NCBI RefSeq assembly: GCF_001280015.1
Contig: NZ_LGDV01000152.1
Location: 1-64,000, forward strand
Origin: Streptomyces sp. MMG1121
GTDB taxonomy: Bacteria > Actinomycetota > Actinomycetes > Streptomycetales > Streptomycetaceae
Length of the DNA: 64,000 nucleotides
Direction of reading: 5' to 3'
Position numbers and translations under genes: made by a program. The notes under the pieces are model-generated. The model was not told the DNA's origin, searched no databases, and worked only from the letters and a program-made list of their open reading frames with translations. Shown in pieces: positions 51,786-64,000 of this stretch; position 1 is the first letter of the stretch, and every line of letters starts with the position of its first letter.

Positions 51786-53723
51786 TTATGATCCCAGGTC
51801 GGCGGAGAAAGGCCGGTCGTAGACCTCGAAGGTGCGAATGGACGCCCATGCCCCGGAAGGCAACCCGGTGACCGTGACCCGCACATACCGTGCCCGGCTC
51901 CGGAAGAAGGCGACCTGGACCTGACTGGTGCTGGTGGTGGCCGTGTCGTCGGCCAGCGTGTTCCACCTGCGGTTGTCGACGGAACCCTCAATCGAGTAAC
52001 GGTAGTTGGCCCCGTCCAGTTCCCAGGCGATGCGGGTGCCGGTCAGCGACCGGGGCGAGCCGAGGTCGACCTTGAGCCAGTGGCCGGTGCCGCCGTCGTT
52101 CGCGCACCACCGGGTCGAGGTGGAGCCGTCGACCGCCCTCGCGGCGGTGTTGCCCTTCGAGGACTCCTCGCTGTCGGCCGTCGCCGTCCGTCCGGCTGCG
52201 ATGTCGGCCGGCTGCACGGACCGGTCCAGTGTGACGCCGACGACGCTGTCCTCGGCATGGGCGGTGCGGTCGATGCCGTTGATCGTCACCCGGCCGTCGC
52301 CGCCGGCCGAGTACGCCAGGGCGGCACCGGTGCGCACATCGAAGGCCCGCACGATCCTGGCGTCGCCGAGCGGCGGGGTGGTGAACGAGGTTCCGCTGTA
52401 GCCGGGCAGCAGGTGCACGTAGAACGTGTCGTCCTTGCAGGTGAAGCCGTACTGGCCGTCGACCGGGTTCCACGGGCCGCCGCGGGTCCCGTAGACCGAC
52501 CGGCCGCAGGACGCCATGAAGGTGCCGATCCGCCGCAGCAGCCCGGCCTGGGCGTCGGACACCGTGCCGTGCCGGTCCGGGCCGACGTTGACCATCGCGG
52601 TCATGTTCCGTACCCAGCAGTTGACCAGGATGTCCATGGCGGTGCCGTAACTCATCACGGTGGCACCGGAGTTGTAACCCCAGGTGCCGTCGACGGTGAA
52701 CACCTTCTCGACGAGGCCGGTGCGGATCGCCCCGCTCGGGACGGAAGGGCCCTCGTCGCTGGCGTAGTCGCCCGTCCAGCCCGAGCGCGAGGTGGCGACG
52801 ATGCCGGGCTGGTGCTTGCGCACCATGCCCATCAGGCCGAGCGGCCTGCCGTCGCCGTCCGTCTCGCCGTAGGCGGCGTCCACCGGCCACTCGTTGGCGG
52901 GGTCGCGGTACCGGCCGGGCTCCCAGAAGAACGCGGCGTCCGCGTCGCTGCCCTGCTCCGCCAGCCAGCCGCCGTCCCACCACAGGTCGTCGATCGGGCC
53001 GTACCGGGTGACCAGCTCCTTGACCGACTGGTACACCTCGGTCTTCATGACCCGCGCGTTCTCCTTGTGCGCGGGATCGGTGGTGTAGTTCCAGGGGTTG
53101 GGTGCGCAGTGGGTGCCGCGGACGTCGTAGTAACCGGGATAGCGCCAGTCGATCGGCGAGTAGTACAGGCCCACCTTCAGACCCGCCGCCCGCACCGCCG
53201 CGACGTATTCCCCGACGAAGTCACGACCCAGCGGCGCCTGGCCGGAGTTCCAGCTGTTGGGATGGTTCAGCGGCCACAGGGCGAAGCCGTCGTGGTGGCG
53301 CGTGGTCAGCGTCACGTACCTCGCTCCGAAGTCCTTGGCCAGTCGCGCCCAGGCCGTCGGGTCATAGGCGTCCGCGGTGAACTGTTCGTCGGTGGCGTCG
53401 GTGACGAACTTCCGGTAGTCCGCCGGCGTGATCGGGGCGCTGTGCATCCACCACTCACCCTTGGCCGGGCCGGAGTACACGCCCCAGTGGATGAACATGC
53501 CCAGCTTGGCGTCCTGGAGCCACTTGATCGCGGAATCGGGCTGCTGCCCGACTCCCATGTCGGTCCTCGGGATCCGCAGGGCAGGCAGCGGCAGCGGCAG
53601 CGGCAACGGTGCGTCGGGCGCGGCGTCCGCGGGTGCCGCCACCGTGACGGAACCGACCGCGGCGGCCACCGTCATGGCGGCCATGGCAGCGAGTACCGAT
53701 CTGCGCGACGTGGATTCCGGCAA
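51786..53723 (-). CDS. Secreted GH29 alpha-L-fucosidase with F5/8C carbohydrate-binding domain
   Basis: A 645-aa protein from TTG 53721-53723, chosen because AGGAGG lies 7 nt upstream. A longer ATG frame begins 53759. The signal has a Tat-like pair (STSRRSVLAAMAAMTVAAAV). The GH29 domain (about 60-400) has LGMFIHWGVYSGPAKGEWWM, YVTLTTRHHDGFALWPLNHP, GLKVGLYYSPIDWRYPGYY and PIDDLWWDGGW with the nucleophile Asp. A beta-sandwich and a discoidin F5/8C domain (about 515-640; NTAARAVDGSTSTRWCANDG GTGHWLKVDLG) follow. It releases alpha-L-fucose from xyloglucan or glycans. A GACATCGGATGTAT motif lies 140 bp upstream. Confidence 0.92.
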   Translation of the reverse strand: MPESTSRRSVLAAMAAMTVAAAVGSVTVAAPADAAPDAPLPLPLPLPALRIPRTDMGVGQQPDSAIKWLQDAKLGMFIHWGVYSGPAKGEWWMHSAPITPADYRKFVTDATDEQFTADAYDPTAWARLAKDFGARYVTLTTRHHDGFALWPLNHPNSWNSGQAPLGRDFVGEYVAAVRAAGLKVGLYYSPIDWRYPGYYDVRGTHCAPNPWNYTTDPAHKENARVMKTEVYQSVKELVTRYGPIDDLWWDGGWLAEQGSDADAAFFWEPGRYRDPANEWPVDAAYGETDGDGRPLGLMGMVRKHQPGIVATSRSGWTGDYASDEGPSVPSGAIRTGLVEKVFTVDGTWGYNSGATVMSYGTAMDILVNCWVRNMTAMVNVGPDRHGTVSDAQAGLLRRIGTFMASCGRSVYGTRGGPWNPVDGQYGFTCKDDTFYVHLLPGYSGTSFTTPPLGDARIVRAFDVRTGAALAYSAGGDGRVTINGIDRTAHAEDSVVGVTLDRSVQPADIAAGRTATADSEESSKGNTAARAVDGSTSTRWCANDGGTGHWLKVDLGSPRSLTGTRIAWELDGANYRYSIEGSVDNRRWNTLADDTATTSTSQVQVAFFRSRARYVRVTVTGLPSGAWASIRTFEVYDRPFSADLGS

Positions 53724-53863
53724 CGTAGGTCCTCCTGTTCGGCCGTTCTTCCGAGACATTGGATGAATTAACAGGCGCAGGTGCCGTCTCTGTCGAGTCT
53801 CGTGACGCATGTAGGTGCGGAAAGGCAGAAGTTGGCCGACAAGCCTCCCTGATGGTGGGCAAT

Positions 53864-53877
53864 GACATCGGATGTAT
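53864..53877. promoter_or_regulatory. GACATCGGATGTAT motif upstream of GH29
   Basis: It contains a perfect ACATC-G-GATGT palindrome and overlaps a TTGAC-like hexamer (ATTGAC at 53876-53881). The same motif with one change occurs twice upstream of the GH27 gene (62220 and 62297). Confidence 0.5.
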
Positions 53878-54282
53878 TGACGGGGATGGAACGGAGCCGT
53901 CCACAGTGACACGATGCAAATCACCCCACTCCACTCGACCGAAGGTGTCGGAATGGCGGCGGCAGCAGGCGAGGGATGGGGAAAGGCGATCGTGCCGGAC
54001 ACCCCGCGAAGACCTCCGCACCGGTGTGGGACACCTCGGATTTGGGGGACCCGGGCGTGGCGTCGGAACTGAACACCGTCTTCCCCTGGTACGAGCCGGC
54101 GACCGGTCGCCCGGACCGGCGGGTTTCCGGGAGCGTCTCGCCGACTGGTTGCCACGCCTGTGGCAGGCGACCGGTCGAGTTGCTCGGCTACGTGACAACG
54201 GTGCGATCAGTGCCGCGAGAACTGGCCCCCGGTCGGTTGCTCGACGTCCCGCCGTAGCGCGATCCCGGTGATGGCCGGCCGT
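53878..54282. other. Gap upstream of the fucosidase, no supported gene
   Basis: About 400 bases. A plus-strand frame (53976-54257) contains TVFPWYEPATGRPDRR, but I cannot assign it to a family and it lacks a ribosome site. Confidence 0.35.
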
Positions 54283-54613
54283 TCACCGTAGACGTCCGTG
54301 ATTCTGATCGCCCCGCAGCAGCGTGCGCCGGGGTCGCCGTGCCCGTCGCCGTCGGCGTTCCTGTCCCGGCCGGGGCTCCCGGCGCGGTCGGGCTGCCCGC
54401 CTTGGGCGAGGTCGTCGTGATCGCCTGGGTGGTGGCGGGGTCCCGGCGCCGGCCCTGCGATCGGGGAGCAGCGCCAGGACCAGAGCGGCCAGCCCCCCGC
54501 CCGCGGCGGTCAGCGCGACGGTGGTGCCCAGCATCAGCCTGTGGCGGCGTCGACGCTGTCGCGCGGCCTGCCTCGCCTCATGGTCTCTGTCTACATGTCG
54601 GTCCGTTCGGGGG
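54283..54613 (-). pseudogene. Membrane-anchored protein with Thr/Pro-rich linker, frameshifted
   Basis: A basic stretch (RQRRRRHRLMLGTT) leads into a transmembrane helix (VALTAAGGGLAALVLALLP). One frame over follows a low-complexity linker (TTQAITTTSPKAGSPTAPGA, GTPTATGTATPAHAA), and another frame gives ITDVYGERPAITGIALRRD. The linker type is common before secreted catalytic domains or in kinase extracellular parts. The rest of the protein is not present. The family is not identified. Confidence 0.35.
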
Positions 54614-54807
54614 ATCGAGCCGATGGTGCACCGCCCAGTCCCGCGTCGGCAGTTCGGCCGCAGGCCGCCCCCTACCCCGTTCACCCGGCGCGATCCCGTA
54701 CGCGACCGGCACGAGCAACCGAGTCCTACCCACACCGGCTCGGTGATCGGCGACTTGGAGAGGAAGCGGGCTCGGCGGGCCGACGCGTACGGGGCGTCCG
54801 ACCGGGC

Positions 54808-56082
54808 TCAGCGGTTGAACGTCAGGCGTGGTACCGCGTTGCGGGCCAGTGCGTGGGCCTGGTCGGGCCACCAGGCGCCGGCGGGCGGGTCGACGATGCC
54901 GTACTCGGGATCGATCGTGCCGCCGGTGCTGCGGGTGCAGCTGCCGTCGGATTCACCGGGGGTCTTGATCCACAGGTAGGCGTCGACGAGAGGGACGCCG
55001 GTGTCGGCGGTGGGGCGTGGGCCGAGACCGCGGCCGGGCGCGTTGCACCAGACCTCCGGGTCCCCGCTGTACTTGCCCGCCGGCGGGGTCCAGGCGCCCC
55101 GGCCGTTGCGGCTGGTGTCGATCACGAAGTGACGCAGCTCGTCGGCCGGTGCGGTGTCCACGTTCTGGTCGAACCAGGCGTCGGTCCACCGCCAGGTGGT
55201 GGGGTCTGTGGGCGAGACGGCGTCGCCGGGGGCGCCGTCGTTGGGGGCGGCGGACGAGTAGTACTGGCTGGCGCACCAGTCGGTGTGCCCGTGTGCCTGC
55301 TCGGGGCCTTCGGTGGCGTACCAGAGGCACTTGGCGATCCAGGTGCCGTATCTGGCGTTGTGGTCGGTGGGGTGGTTGTTGGACACGTTCAGGGCGAATC
55401 CGTCGCCGTACTGGACCCCGGCGTCCTGCAGTCGCTGGGCGATGTCGCCGACGGACCGCCACTGTACGTTGCCGGCGTCCAGGTACACCGCGGTGCGCGG
55501 TCTGGCTTTCAGGGTCTTGACGGCGTAGGCGAGGTCGGTGATGCGGGCGGCCGTGAGTTCGCCGGTCGGGTCGGTGGTGGGCCCGCAGTCCTTGGGAAGG
55601 TTGGCCAGGCCGTCGGGTTCCACGACGATCACCGCGTCGTCGTCGCCGACGCCGGCGGCGAAGGCGTCGATCCACTGGTGGTAGGCGGCGGAGGATGCGG
55701 CTCCGCCGCTCGAGTACTGGGAGCAGTCCCGGCCGGGTATGTCGTAGGCGACCAGGACGGGGGTCCGGCCGACGGTCCGGGCCCGGTGGACGAGCTTGTG
55801 CACTTTGACGCGTACCTCGTCGGGCGTACCCTCGGTGAACCATTCGGCCTGCGGCCAGCTCGCGAGTCTGGCCATGTTCGTGGCGTCCTCGATGTCGCCG
55901 TTCCTGAAGTCGGCGAGGGCCTGCTTCGCCGCCTTGCTGTGCGGGTCCGAGTAGAACTTCGTGGCCGGGGTGATCACGTCCTGCGTGGGCGTGGCCTGCG
56001 CCTGCGTCGCGGTGAAGGCGGCGCACAGGGCGAGCGTCGCGATGGCGGTGGCCGCGCGGCGCCGGGGGCGGCGTGACTTCAT
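54808..56082 (-). CDS. Secreted GH6 cellulase
   Basis: A 424-aa exported enzyme. The signal peptide (MKSRRPRRRAATAIATLALC ... TQAQA) is followed by a GH6 barrel. It shows VLVAYDIPGRDCSQYSSGGA (catalytic-loop Asp in GRDC), AVIVVEPDGLANLPKDC (second conserved Asp in EPD), AVYLDAGNVQWRS, FALNVSNNHPTDHNARYGTW, HFVIDTSRNGRG (conserved Asp) and YLWIKTPGESDGSC. Length and inserts are closer to cellobiohydrolase-type GH6 than to endo-acting ones. It hydrolyses cellulose from the non-reducing end, or in the chain if the loops are open. ATG 56080-56082. It is intact and lies next to a broken GH6. Confidence 0.92.
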   Translation of the reverse strand: MKSRRPRRRAATAIATLALCAAFTATQAQATPTQDVITPATKFYSDPHSKAAKQALADFRNGDIEDATNMARLASWPQAEWFTEGTPDEVRVKVHKLVHRARTVGRTPVLVAYDIPGRDCSQYSSGGAASSAAYHQWIDAFAAGVGDDDAVIVVEPDGLANLPKDCGPTTDPTGELTAARITDLAYAVKTLKARPRTAVYLDAGNVQWRSVGDIAQRLQDAGVQYGDGFALNVSNNHPTDHNARYGTWIAKCLWYATEGPEQAHGHTDWCASQYYSSAAPNDGAPGDAVSPTDPTTWRWTDAWFDQNVDTAPADELRHFVIDTSRNGRGAWTPPAGKYSGDPEVWCNAPGRGLGPRPTADTGVPLVDAYLWIKTPGESDGSCTRSTGGTIDPEYGIVDPPAGAWWPDQAHALARNAVPRLTFNR

Positions 56083-56243
56083 GGCTGCTCCTGGGCGGTG
56101 GATGGATGGGGGAGCGTCTGTCACCGGGCGGGCTGTCGACCGCCTGAGCGGAAGGCGGTGCGCGGTGGACCCGGCCGGGCTGTGGCCAACGGCGCCCGTG
56201 TCCCTGTGGCGGGCAGGGACGCACCAGGTCACGGGGTCCGGGA

Positions 56244-59467
<3,224 letters not shown>

Positions 59468-59480
59468 CCTGAACGGCTCC

Positions 59481-59513
59481 GGTCCGTGGCCGGCTCACCG
59501 CCGGTCACGGACC
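59481..59513 (+). terminator. Hairpin after the GH54 gene
   Basis: GGTCCGTG-G-CCGGC pairs with GCCGG-T-CACGGACC around TCACC, 14 bases after the stop at 59467. Confidence 0.7.
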
Positions 59514-59617
59514 GCTCGCCACCAGGCCTCGACACCACGGGACAACACTCGCCAGCACCGGAGGACGAGCATGTCCACAGCCAGACCGCTCCGTGGCCTG
59601 TGGGCCGCCCCCGCAGC

Positions 59618-59752
59618 CCCGACATCGTGCAGCAGGCCCCGGGCGGAGCGGCCAACAGCCGGTGGCTGCCGCTACAGCAGTCCGACGGCTCGTACGCCTT
59701 CCGGAACACAAGCGGCAGCTTGTTCAACCTCTGCTGTTTCCCCCACTCGTGA
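59618..59752 (+). pseudogene. Orphan CBM13 (ricin-type) fragment
   Basis: A plus-strand frame ending in a stop at 59750-59752 reads QQAPGGAANSRWLPLQQSDG SYAFRNTSGSL. It resembles one ricin-type repeat (GAANQQW.....DGSYAF) of the kind found in the neighbouring hydrolases. It has no upstream catalytic domain or signal and is a leftover of a lost gene just before the SGNH esterase. Confidence 0.5.
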
Positions 59753-59761
59753 GGAATGCGA

Positions 59762-60898
59762 ATGAAGAAGTACTCGGTACCTCTGGCCGCAGCCCTGACG
59801 GCGGCGCTCGGCATGGGCGCCGCCCTGCCCGCCGCGGCTGCCACCGACACCGGGGCGTCGCCGTCCGCCGTGCGGGCCGCCGCACCCGCCCCCTTGCGGC
59901 TGATGCCGTTGGGCGACTCGATCACCTGGGGCGTCGGCAGCCCGTCCGGGAACGGCTACCGGGGCTTCCTGTGGAAGCGGTTGGCGGCCGAAGGGCATGC
60001 CCTGGACTTCGTGGGGTCGGGCCGTAACGGCACGATGTCCGACCCGGACAACGAAGGCCACTCCGGCTGGCATATCGACCAGATAGCCGGCATCGCGGAC
60101 TCCGTGCTGGCCCGGTACCGGCCCAACGTGATCACCCTGGAGATCGGCACCAATGATCTGAACGGCGGCGCTCAGGCTGAGCCCGCTGCCGAACGGCTCC
60201 ACGCGCTCATCGACCAGATCACGGCCGACGCCCCTGACGCGACCGTCCTCGTCGGCACCCTGATCGTCTCCACCAGCAGCACCGAGGAGGCCACCCGCCC
60301 CGTCTTCAACGCCAAGCTGCCCGGCATCGTCCAGGCCGAGCAGGCTGCCGGCAAGCATGTGCGCCTGGTGGACATGAGCGCTCTGACCACCGCGGACCTG
60401 TCCGACCCCTTACACCCCAACGACAACGGCTACACCAAGATGGCGGACGCCTTCAACGCCGGGGTCCAGGCCGCGGACGCGGCAGGCTGGATCAAGGCGC
60501 CTGTCTCCGTGGGCGTGCCGGTGCACTCCGGGGTCGCGGGGAAGTGCCTGGACGTCAACGGCGGCAACAGCGCCAACGGAACCGCCGTGCAGATCTGGTC
60601 CTGCAACGGCGCCGACGCGCAGTGGTGGTCCGCGCGCTCGGACGGCACCTTGCGGGCGCTCGGGAAGTGCCTCGACGCCACGGGCGGTGGTACCGCCAAC
60701 GGCACCAAGATCGAGATCTGGGACTGCAACGGCGGCACCAACCAGCAATGGCAGGCGTACAACGGCGGTTACCGCAATCCGGTCTCCGGCCGCTGTCTCG
60801 ACGACCCCGGTGCGTCTGCCACGGACGGTACGCAACTGACCCTGTGGGACTGCAACGGCAGTGCCAACCAGCAGTGGACCGCTCTGCCGGTCTCCTGA
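59762..60898 (+). CDS. Secreted SGNH/GDSL esterase with CBM13
   Basis: A 378-aa exported protein. It has a signal peptide (KKYSVPLAAALTAALGMGAA ... AAAA) and an SGNH hydrolase domain (about 44-235) with block I PLGDSITWG (Ser), block II region DFVGSGRNGT, block III EIGTNDL (Asn) and block V DPLHPNDNGY (Asp/His). A three-repeat CBM13 follows (about 240-378; repeats end QWW, QQW, QQW). It probably acts as an acetylxylan or carbohydrate esterase removing acyl groups from hemicellulose, which is inferred from context. I chose ATG 59762 over 59756 because GAGG is 7-8 nt away. It lies upstream of the xylanase. Confidence 0.9.
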   Translation: MKKYSVPLAAALTAALGMGAALPAAAATDTGASPSAVRAAAPAPLRLMPLGDSITWGVGSPSGNGYRGFLWKRLAAEGHALDFVGSGRNGTMSDPDNEGHSGWHIDQIAGIADSVLARYRPNVITLEIGTNDLNGGAQAEPAAERLHALIDQITADAPDATVLVGTLIVSTSSTEEATRPVFNAKLPGIVQAEQAAGKHVRLVDMSALTTADLSDPLHPNDNGYTKMADAFNAGVQAADAAGWIKAPVSVGVPVHSGVAGKCLDVNGGNSANGTAVQIWSCNGADAQWWSARSDGTLRALGKCLDATGGGTANGTKIEIWDCNGGTNQQWQAYNGGYRNPVSGRCLDDPGASATDGTQLTLWDCNGSANQQWTALPVS

Positions 60899-60907
60899 GC
60901 CGCGTGA

Positions 60908-62071
<1,164 letters not shown>

Positions 62072-62575
62072 CGTACTAGGCGCCCAGCGCGCTCCTGCTC
62101 CCCGGGCTGCTGAAAAGCACACCGGTCGGGGCCCTGCGAACGAACACCCGCGCCCGGCACGGATGCCGTATCCGGACGCGGGTTTCGACATGCCGTCACT
62201 GCTGCCTCACCAGACAGTAGACATGGGATGTATCGGGCTCTCAACCACCAAGTCACCCCTATTGACAGAGCGTTGGACCTTATGGGATCACTATGTGACA
62301 TGGGATGTCTGAGTGTTCCCTGTGCAGGTTCTCGGGCGCGCCGACGGGAGCGCTCGACGCCGTTCGGAGCCCCTCGGGAAGCCGCCGTCCTGAGTAACGG
62401 CGGCGGCCGCTGCAAGCCCGGCGGCGCCAACCCGAGCGCCGGCACCTTCCACGAAGGAGCCGTCGTCGCCCGCCACCCCTCCGACGCGACCCACCACGAG
62501 GTCCAGGTCTACGTCACCGCTGACTGCCACTGATTCTCCGTCAGTTTCTCAACTCGCCCCAGGAGTAGATGGCTT
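62072..62575. other. Intergenic region with GACATGGGATGT repeats
   Basis: About 500 bases before the GH27 gene. GACATGGGATGT occurs at 62220-62231 and again at 62297-62308, 77 bp apart. TTGACAGAGCGTTGGACC at 62261 could hold a -35 box. A short plus-strand frame (62400-62530; GGGRCKPGGANPSAGTFHEG and HEVQVYVTADCH) has coding-like composition but I do not recognise it and it lacks a start. It may be a relic. Confidence 0.45.
62220..62308. repeat. Two copies of GACATGGGATGT upstream of GH27
   Basis: The direct 12-mer at 62220-62231 and 62297-62308 is followed by AT and CT respectively. Each holds an imperfect ACATG-G-GATGT palindrome. Compare GACATCGGATGTAT at 53864, upstream of the GH29 gene. 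They may be operators for a sugar-responsive repressor. Confidence 0.5.
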
Positions 62576-64000
62576 ATGCCAACAACCACCATGCCAGCCA
62601 GGCGCCTTCGGCCGCTGCCTTCACTGCTGTCCCTGCGGAGAACCCTGGCGCTCACGTTCTCGGCCCTGCTGGTCGCCGTGGCCGCTCCCGTCCTCTCCCT
62701 CGGCACGGCGCAGCCCGCCGCGGCGCTCGGCAACGGGCTCGCGCTGACCCCGCAGATGGGTTTCAACGACTGGAACGCGTACGGCTGCAATGTCTCCGAG
62801 TCGCTGATCAAATCCACCGCCCAGGCGATGCACACCAACGGCATGCAGGCGGCGGGATACTCGTACGTCAACATCGACGACTGCTGGATGACCCACAACC
62901 GCGACTCCGGCGGCCACCTGGTGCCGGACCCGGCCAAGTTCCCCGACGGCATCAAGGGCACCGCGGACTACGTGCACTCGCTGGGGCTGAAGCTCGGGAT
63001 CTACGAGGACGCGGGCACCGAGACCTGCGCGGGATACCCGGGCAGCCTGGGGCACGAGACCACGGACGCGCAGTCGTTCGCGTCGTGGGGCGTGGACTAC
63101 CTGAAGTACGACAACTGCAACAACACCGGTGCACCGGCGCAGACCCGGTACACCGCGATGCGGGACGCCCTGGCGGCCACCGGCCGGCCGATCCTGTTCA
63201 GCCTGTGCAACTGGGGCCAGGAGAACGTGTGGACCTGGGGCGCGGGCGTGGGCAACAGCTGGCGCACCACCGGGGACATCACCTCCACGTACTCCAGCAT
63301 GCTGTCGATCTTCCACAGCAATGTGGGACTGGCCTCCTACGCGGGCCCCGGCCACTGGAACGACCCGGACATGCTGGAGGTCGGCAACGGCTCGCTGACG
63401 GCGACCGAGAGCCGCAGCGAGTTCAGTCTGTGGGCGGAGATGGCCGCGCCGCTGATCGCGGGCACCAACATAGCCTCGGCCAGTGCGGACACCTTGTCCA
63501 CGCTGACCAACTCCCGGGTGATCGCGGTCGACCAGGACCCCCTCGGCAAACAGGGGACCATGGTGTCGTCCTCGGGCGGCCTGGACGTGCTGGCCAAGCC
63601 GCTGGCGGGCGGGGACGTGTCGGTGGCGCTGTTCAACGAGACGGACTCGACGGCGACCATCACCACCACCGCGGCCGCGATCGGGAAGACCGGGGCCTCG
63701 ACCTACACCCTGACCGACCTGTGGTCGGGCGCGTCCTCGACCACCTCCGGCACGATCAGCGCCTCGGTACCGGCGCACGGCACGGTGATGTACCGGGTCG
63801 CGGGCGGCACCGGCGGCGGTGGTACCAGCGCTACCGGTGAGCTGCACGCGGTGGGTGCGGCCAAGTGCCTGGACGTACCGAACTCCACCACGACCGCGGG
63901 TACCCAGGTGGAGATCTGGAGCTGCACCGGCGGCGCGAACCAGACCTGGACACATACCGCCTCCGACCAGCTCACCGTCTACTCCGGCAGCGGCCAGATG
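62576..64000 (+). CDS. Secreted GH27 alpha-galactosidase with CBM13 (C-terminus beyond window)
   Basis: At least 475 codons, open at the window end. ATG 62576 (MPTTTMPARRLRPLPSLLSL) starts a signal peptide (LALTFSALLVAVAAPVLSLG then TAQPAAA). AGGAG lies 11-15 nt upstream. The GH27 barrel (about 50-330) has LTPQMGFNDWNAYGCNVSES, YVNIDDCWM, GLKLGIYEDAGTETCAGYPG, the nucleophile VDYLKYDNCNN (Asp), SLCNWGQENVWTWG, the acid/base SWRTTGDI (Asp) and YAGPGHWNDPDMLEVGNG. A beta-sandwich follows (about 330-415). A Gly-rich linker leads to a CBM13 ([20 protein letters not shown]) nearly identical in layout to that of the GH54 protein. It releases alpha-galactose from galactomannan or oligosaccharides. 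Confidence 0.93.
   Translation, partial: MPTTTMPARRLRPLPSLLSLRRTLALTFSALLVAVAAPVLSLGTAQPAAALGNGLALTPQMGFNDWNAYGCNVSESLIKSTAQAMHTNGMQAAGYSYVNIDDCWMTHNRDSGGHLVPDPAKFPDGIKGTADYVHSLGLKLGIYEDAGTETCAGYPGSLGHETTDAQSFASWGVDYLKYDNCNNTGAPAQTRYTAMRDALAATGRPILFSLCNWGQENVWTWGAGVGNSWRTTGDITSTYSSMLSIFHSNVGLASYAGPGHWNDPDMLEVGNGSLTATESRSEFSLWAEMAAPLIAGTNIASASADTLSTLTNSRVIAVDQDPLGKQGTMVSSSGGLDVLAKPLAGGDVSVALFNETDSTATITTTAAAIGKTGASTYTLTDLWSGASSTTSGTISASVPAHGTVMYRVAGGTGGGGTSATGELHAVGAAKCLDVPNSTTTAGTQVEIWSCTGGANQTWTHTASDQLTVYSGSGQM

Noticed and set aside
62341..62360. CebR-type box (GGGAGCGCTC) upstream of GH27
   Set aside because: Only part of the 14-base TGGGAGCGCTCCCA consensus is present and the right arm fails, so I did not call it.
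62400..62533. Possible small secreted protein (GGGRCKPGGANPSAGTFHEG...)
   Set aside because: Composition is coding-like, but there is no start codon with ribosome site, no signal peptide and no recognisable family.

Overview
The window is high-GC actinomycete DNA, almost certainly from a Streptomyces or a close relative. Support comes from GTG and TTG starts, strongly GC-biased third codon positions, a twin-arginine secretome, glycoside hydrolases fused to ricin-type (CBM13) modules, SpoIIE-type phosphatase arrays and the kdp layout. No rRNA, tRNA or CRISPR array was recognised. A striking share of the genes are broken: N- or C-terminal stumps, internal deletions, frameshifts and in-frame stops sit between intact genes. 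This fits a decaying accessory or sub-telomeric chromosome arm.

0-10 kb holds potassium homeostasis. A minus-strand kdp operon (27-aa peptide, kdpF, kdpA, kdpB, kdpC, kdpE-like regulator, DUF3592 protein) has no intact kdpD. A headless kdpD-like kinase stump and a frameshifted DUF4118 gene lie divergently, followed by an intact two-domain TrkA-type protein. A deletion relic of a second kdpB lies downstream of the operon. 10-20 kb holds a bacterial nitric oxide synthase oxygenase with a membrane-protein partner, then relics (GDP-mannose dehydratase, helicase-associated-domain protein, GNAT, NB-ARC/TPR ATPase) around a 600-bp internally deleted IS5-like element with intact inverted ends, plus a large secreted protein.

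20-38 kb contains an HxlR regulator/quinone oxidoreductase pair, an erythromycin-esterase-like secreted protein, two large PAS/GAF/PP2C phosphatases with a third relic, a phoU relic, an Rrf2/SDR divergent pair with a clear operator array, a collapsed Mrp/Mnh antiporter operon, a three-gene cluster with two paralogous unknown proteins, and an enolase-superfamily gene coupled to a broken thiamine-diphosphate enzyme gene. IS5 and IS3 fragments are scattered through it.

38-64 kb is a plant-polysaccharide degradation island: GH62, GH16, two GH29, GH43, GH5 (broken), two GH6 (one broken), GH54, an SGNH esterase, GH10 and GH27. Most proteins have Sec or Tat signals and several carry CBM13 modules. 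Together they would attack arabinoxylan, arabinogalactan, galactosyl/fucosyl side chains, beta-glucan and cellulose outside the cell. Several CBM13 modules are shortened or orphaned. A short palindrome-like motif (ACATSGGATGT) recurs upstream of at least two of the hydrolase genes and may mark a shared regulon. A LysR / PrpF-like isomerase / dicarboxylate transporter locus (46.5-50.1 kb) interrupts the island.
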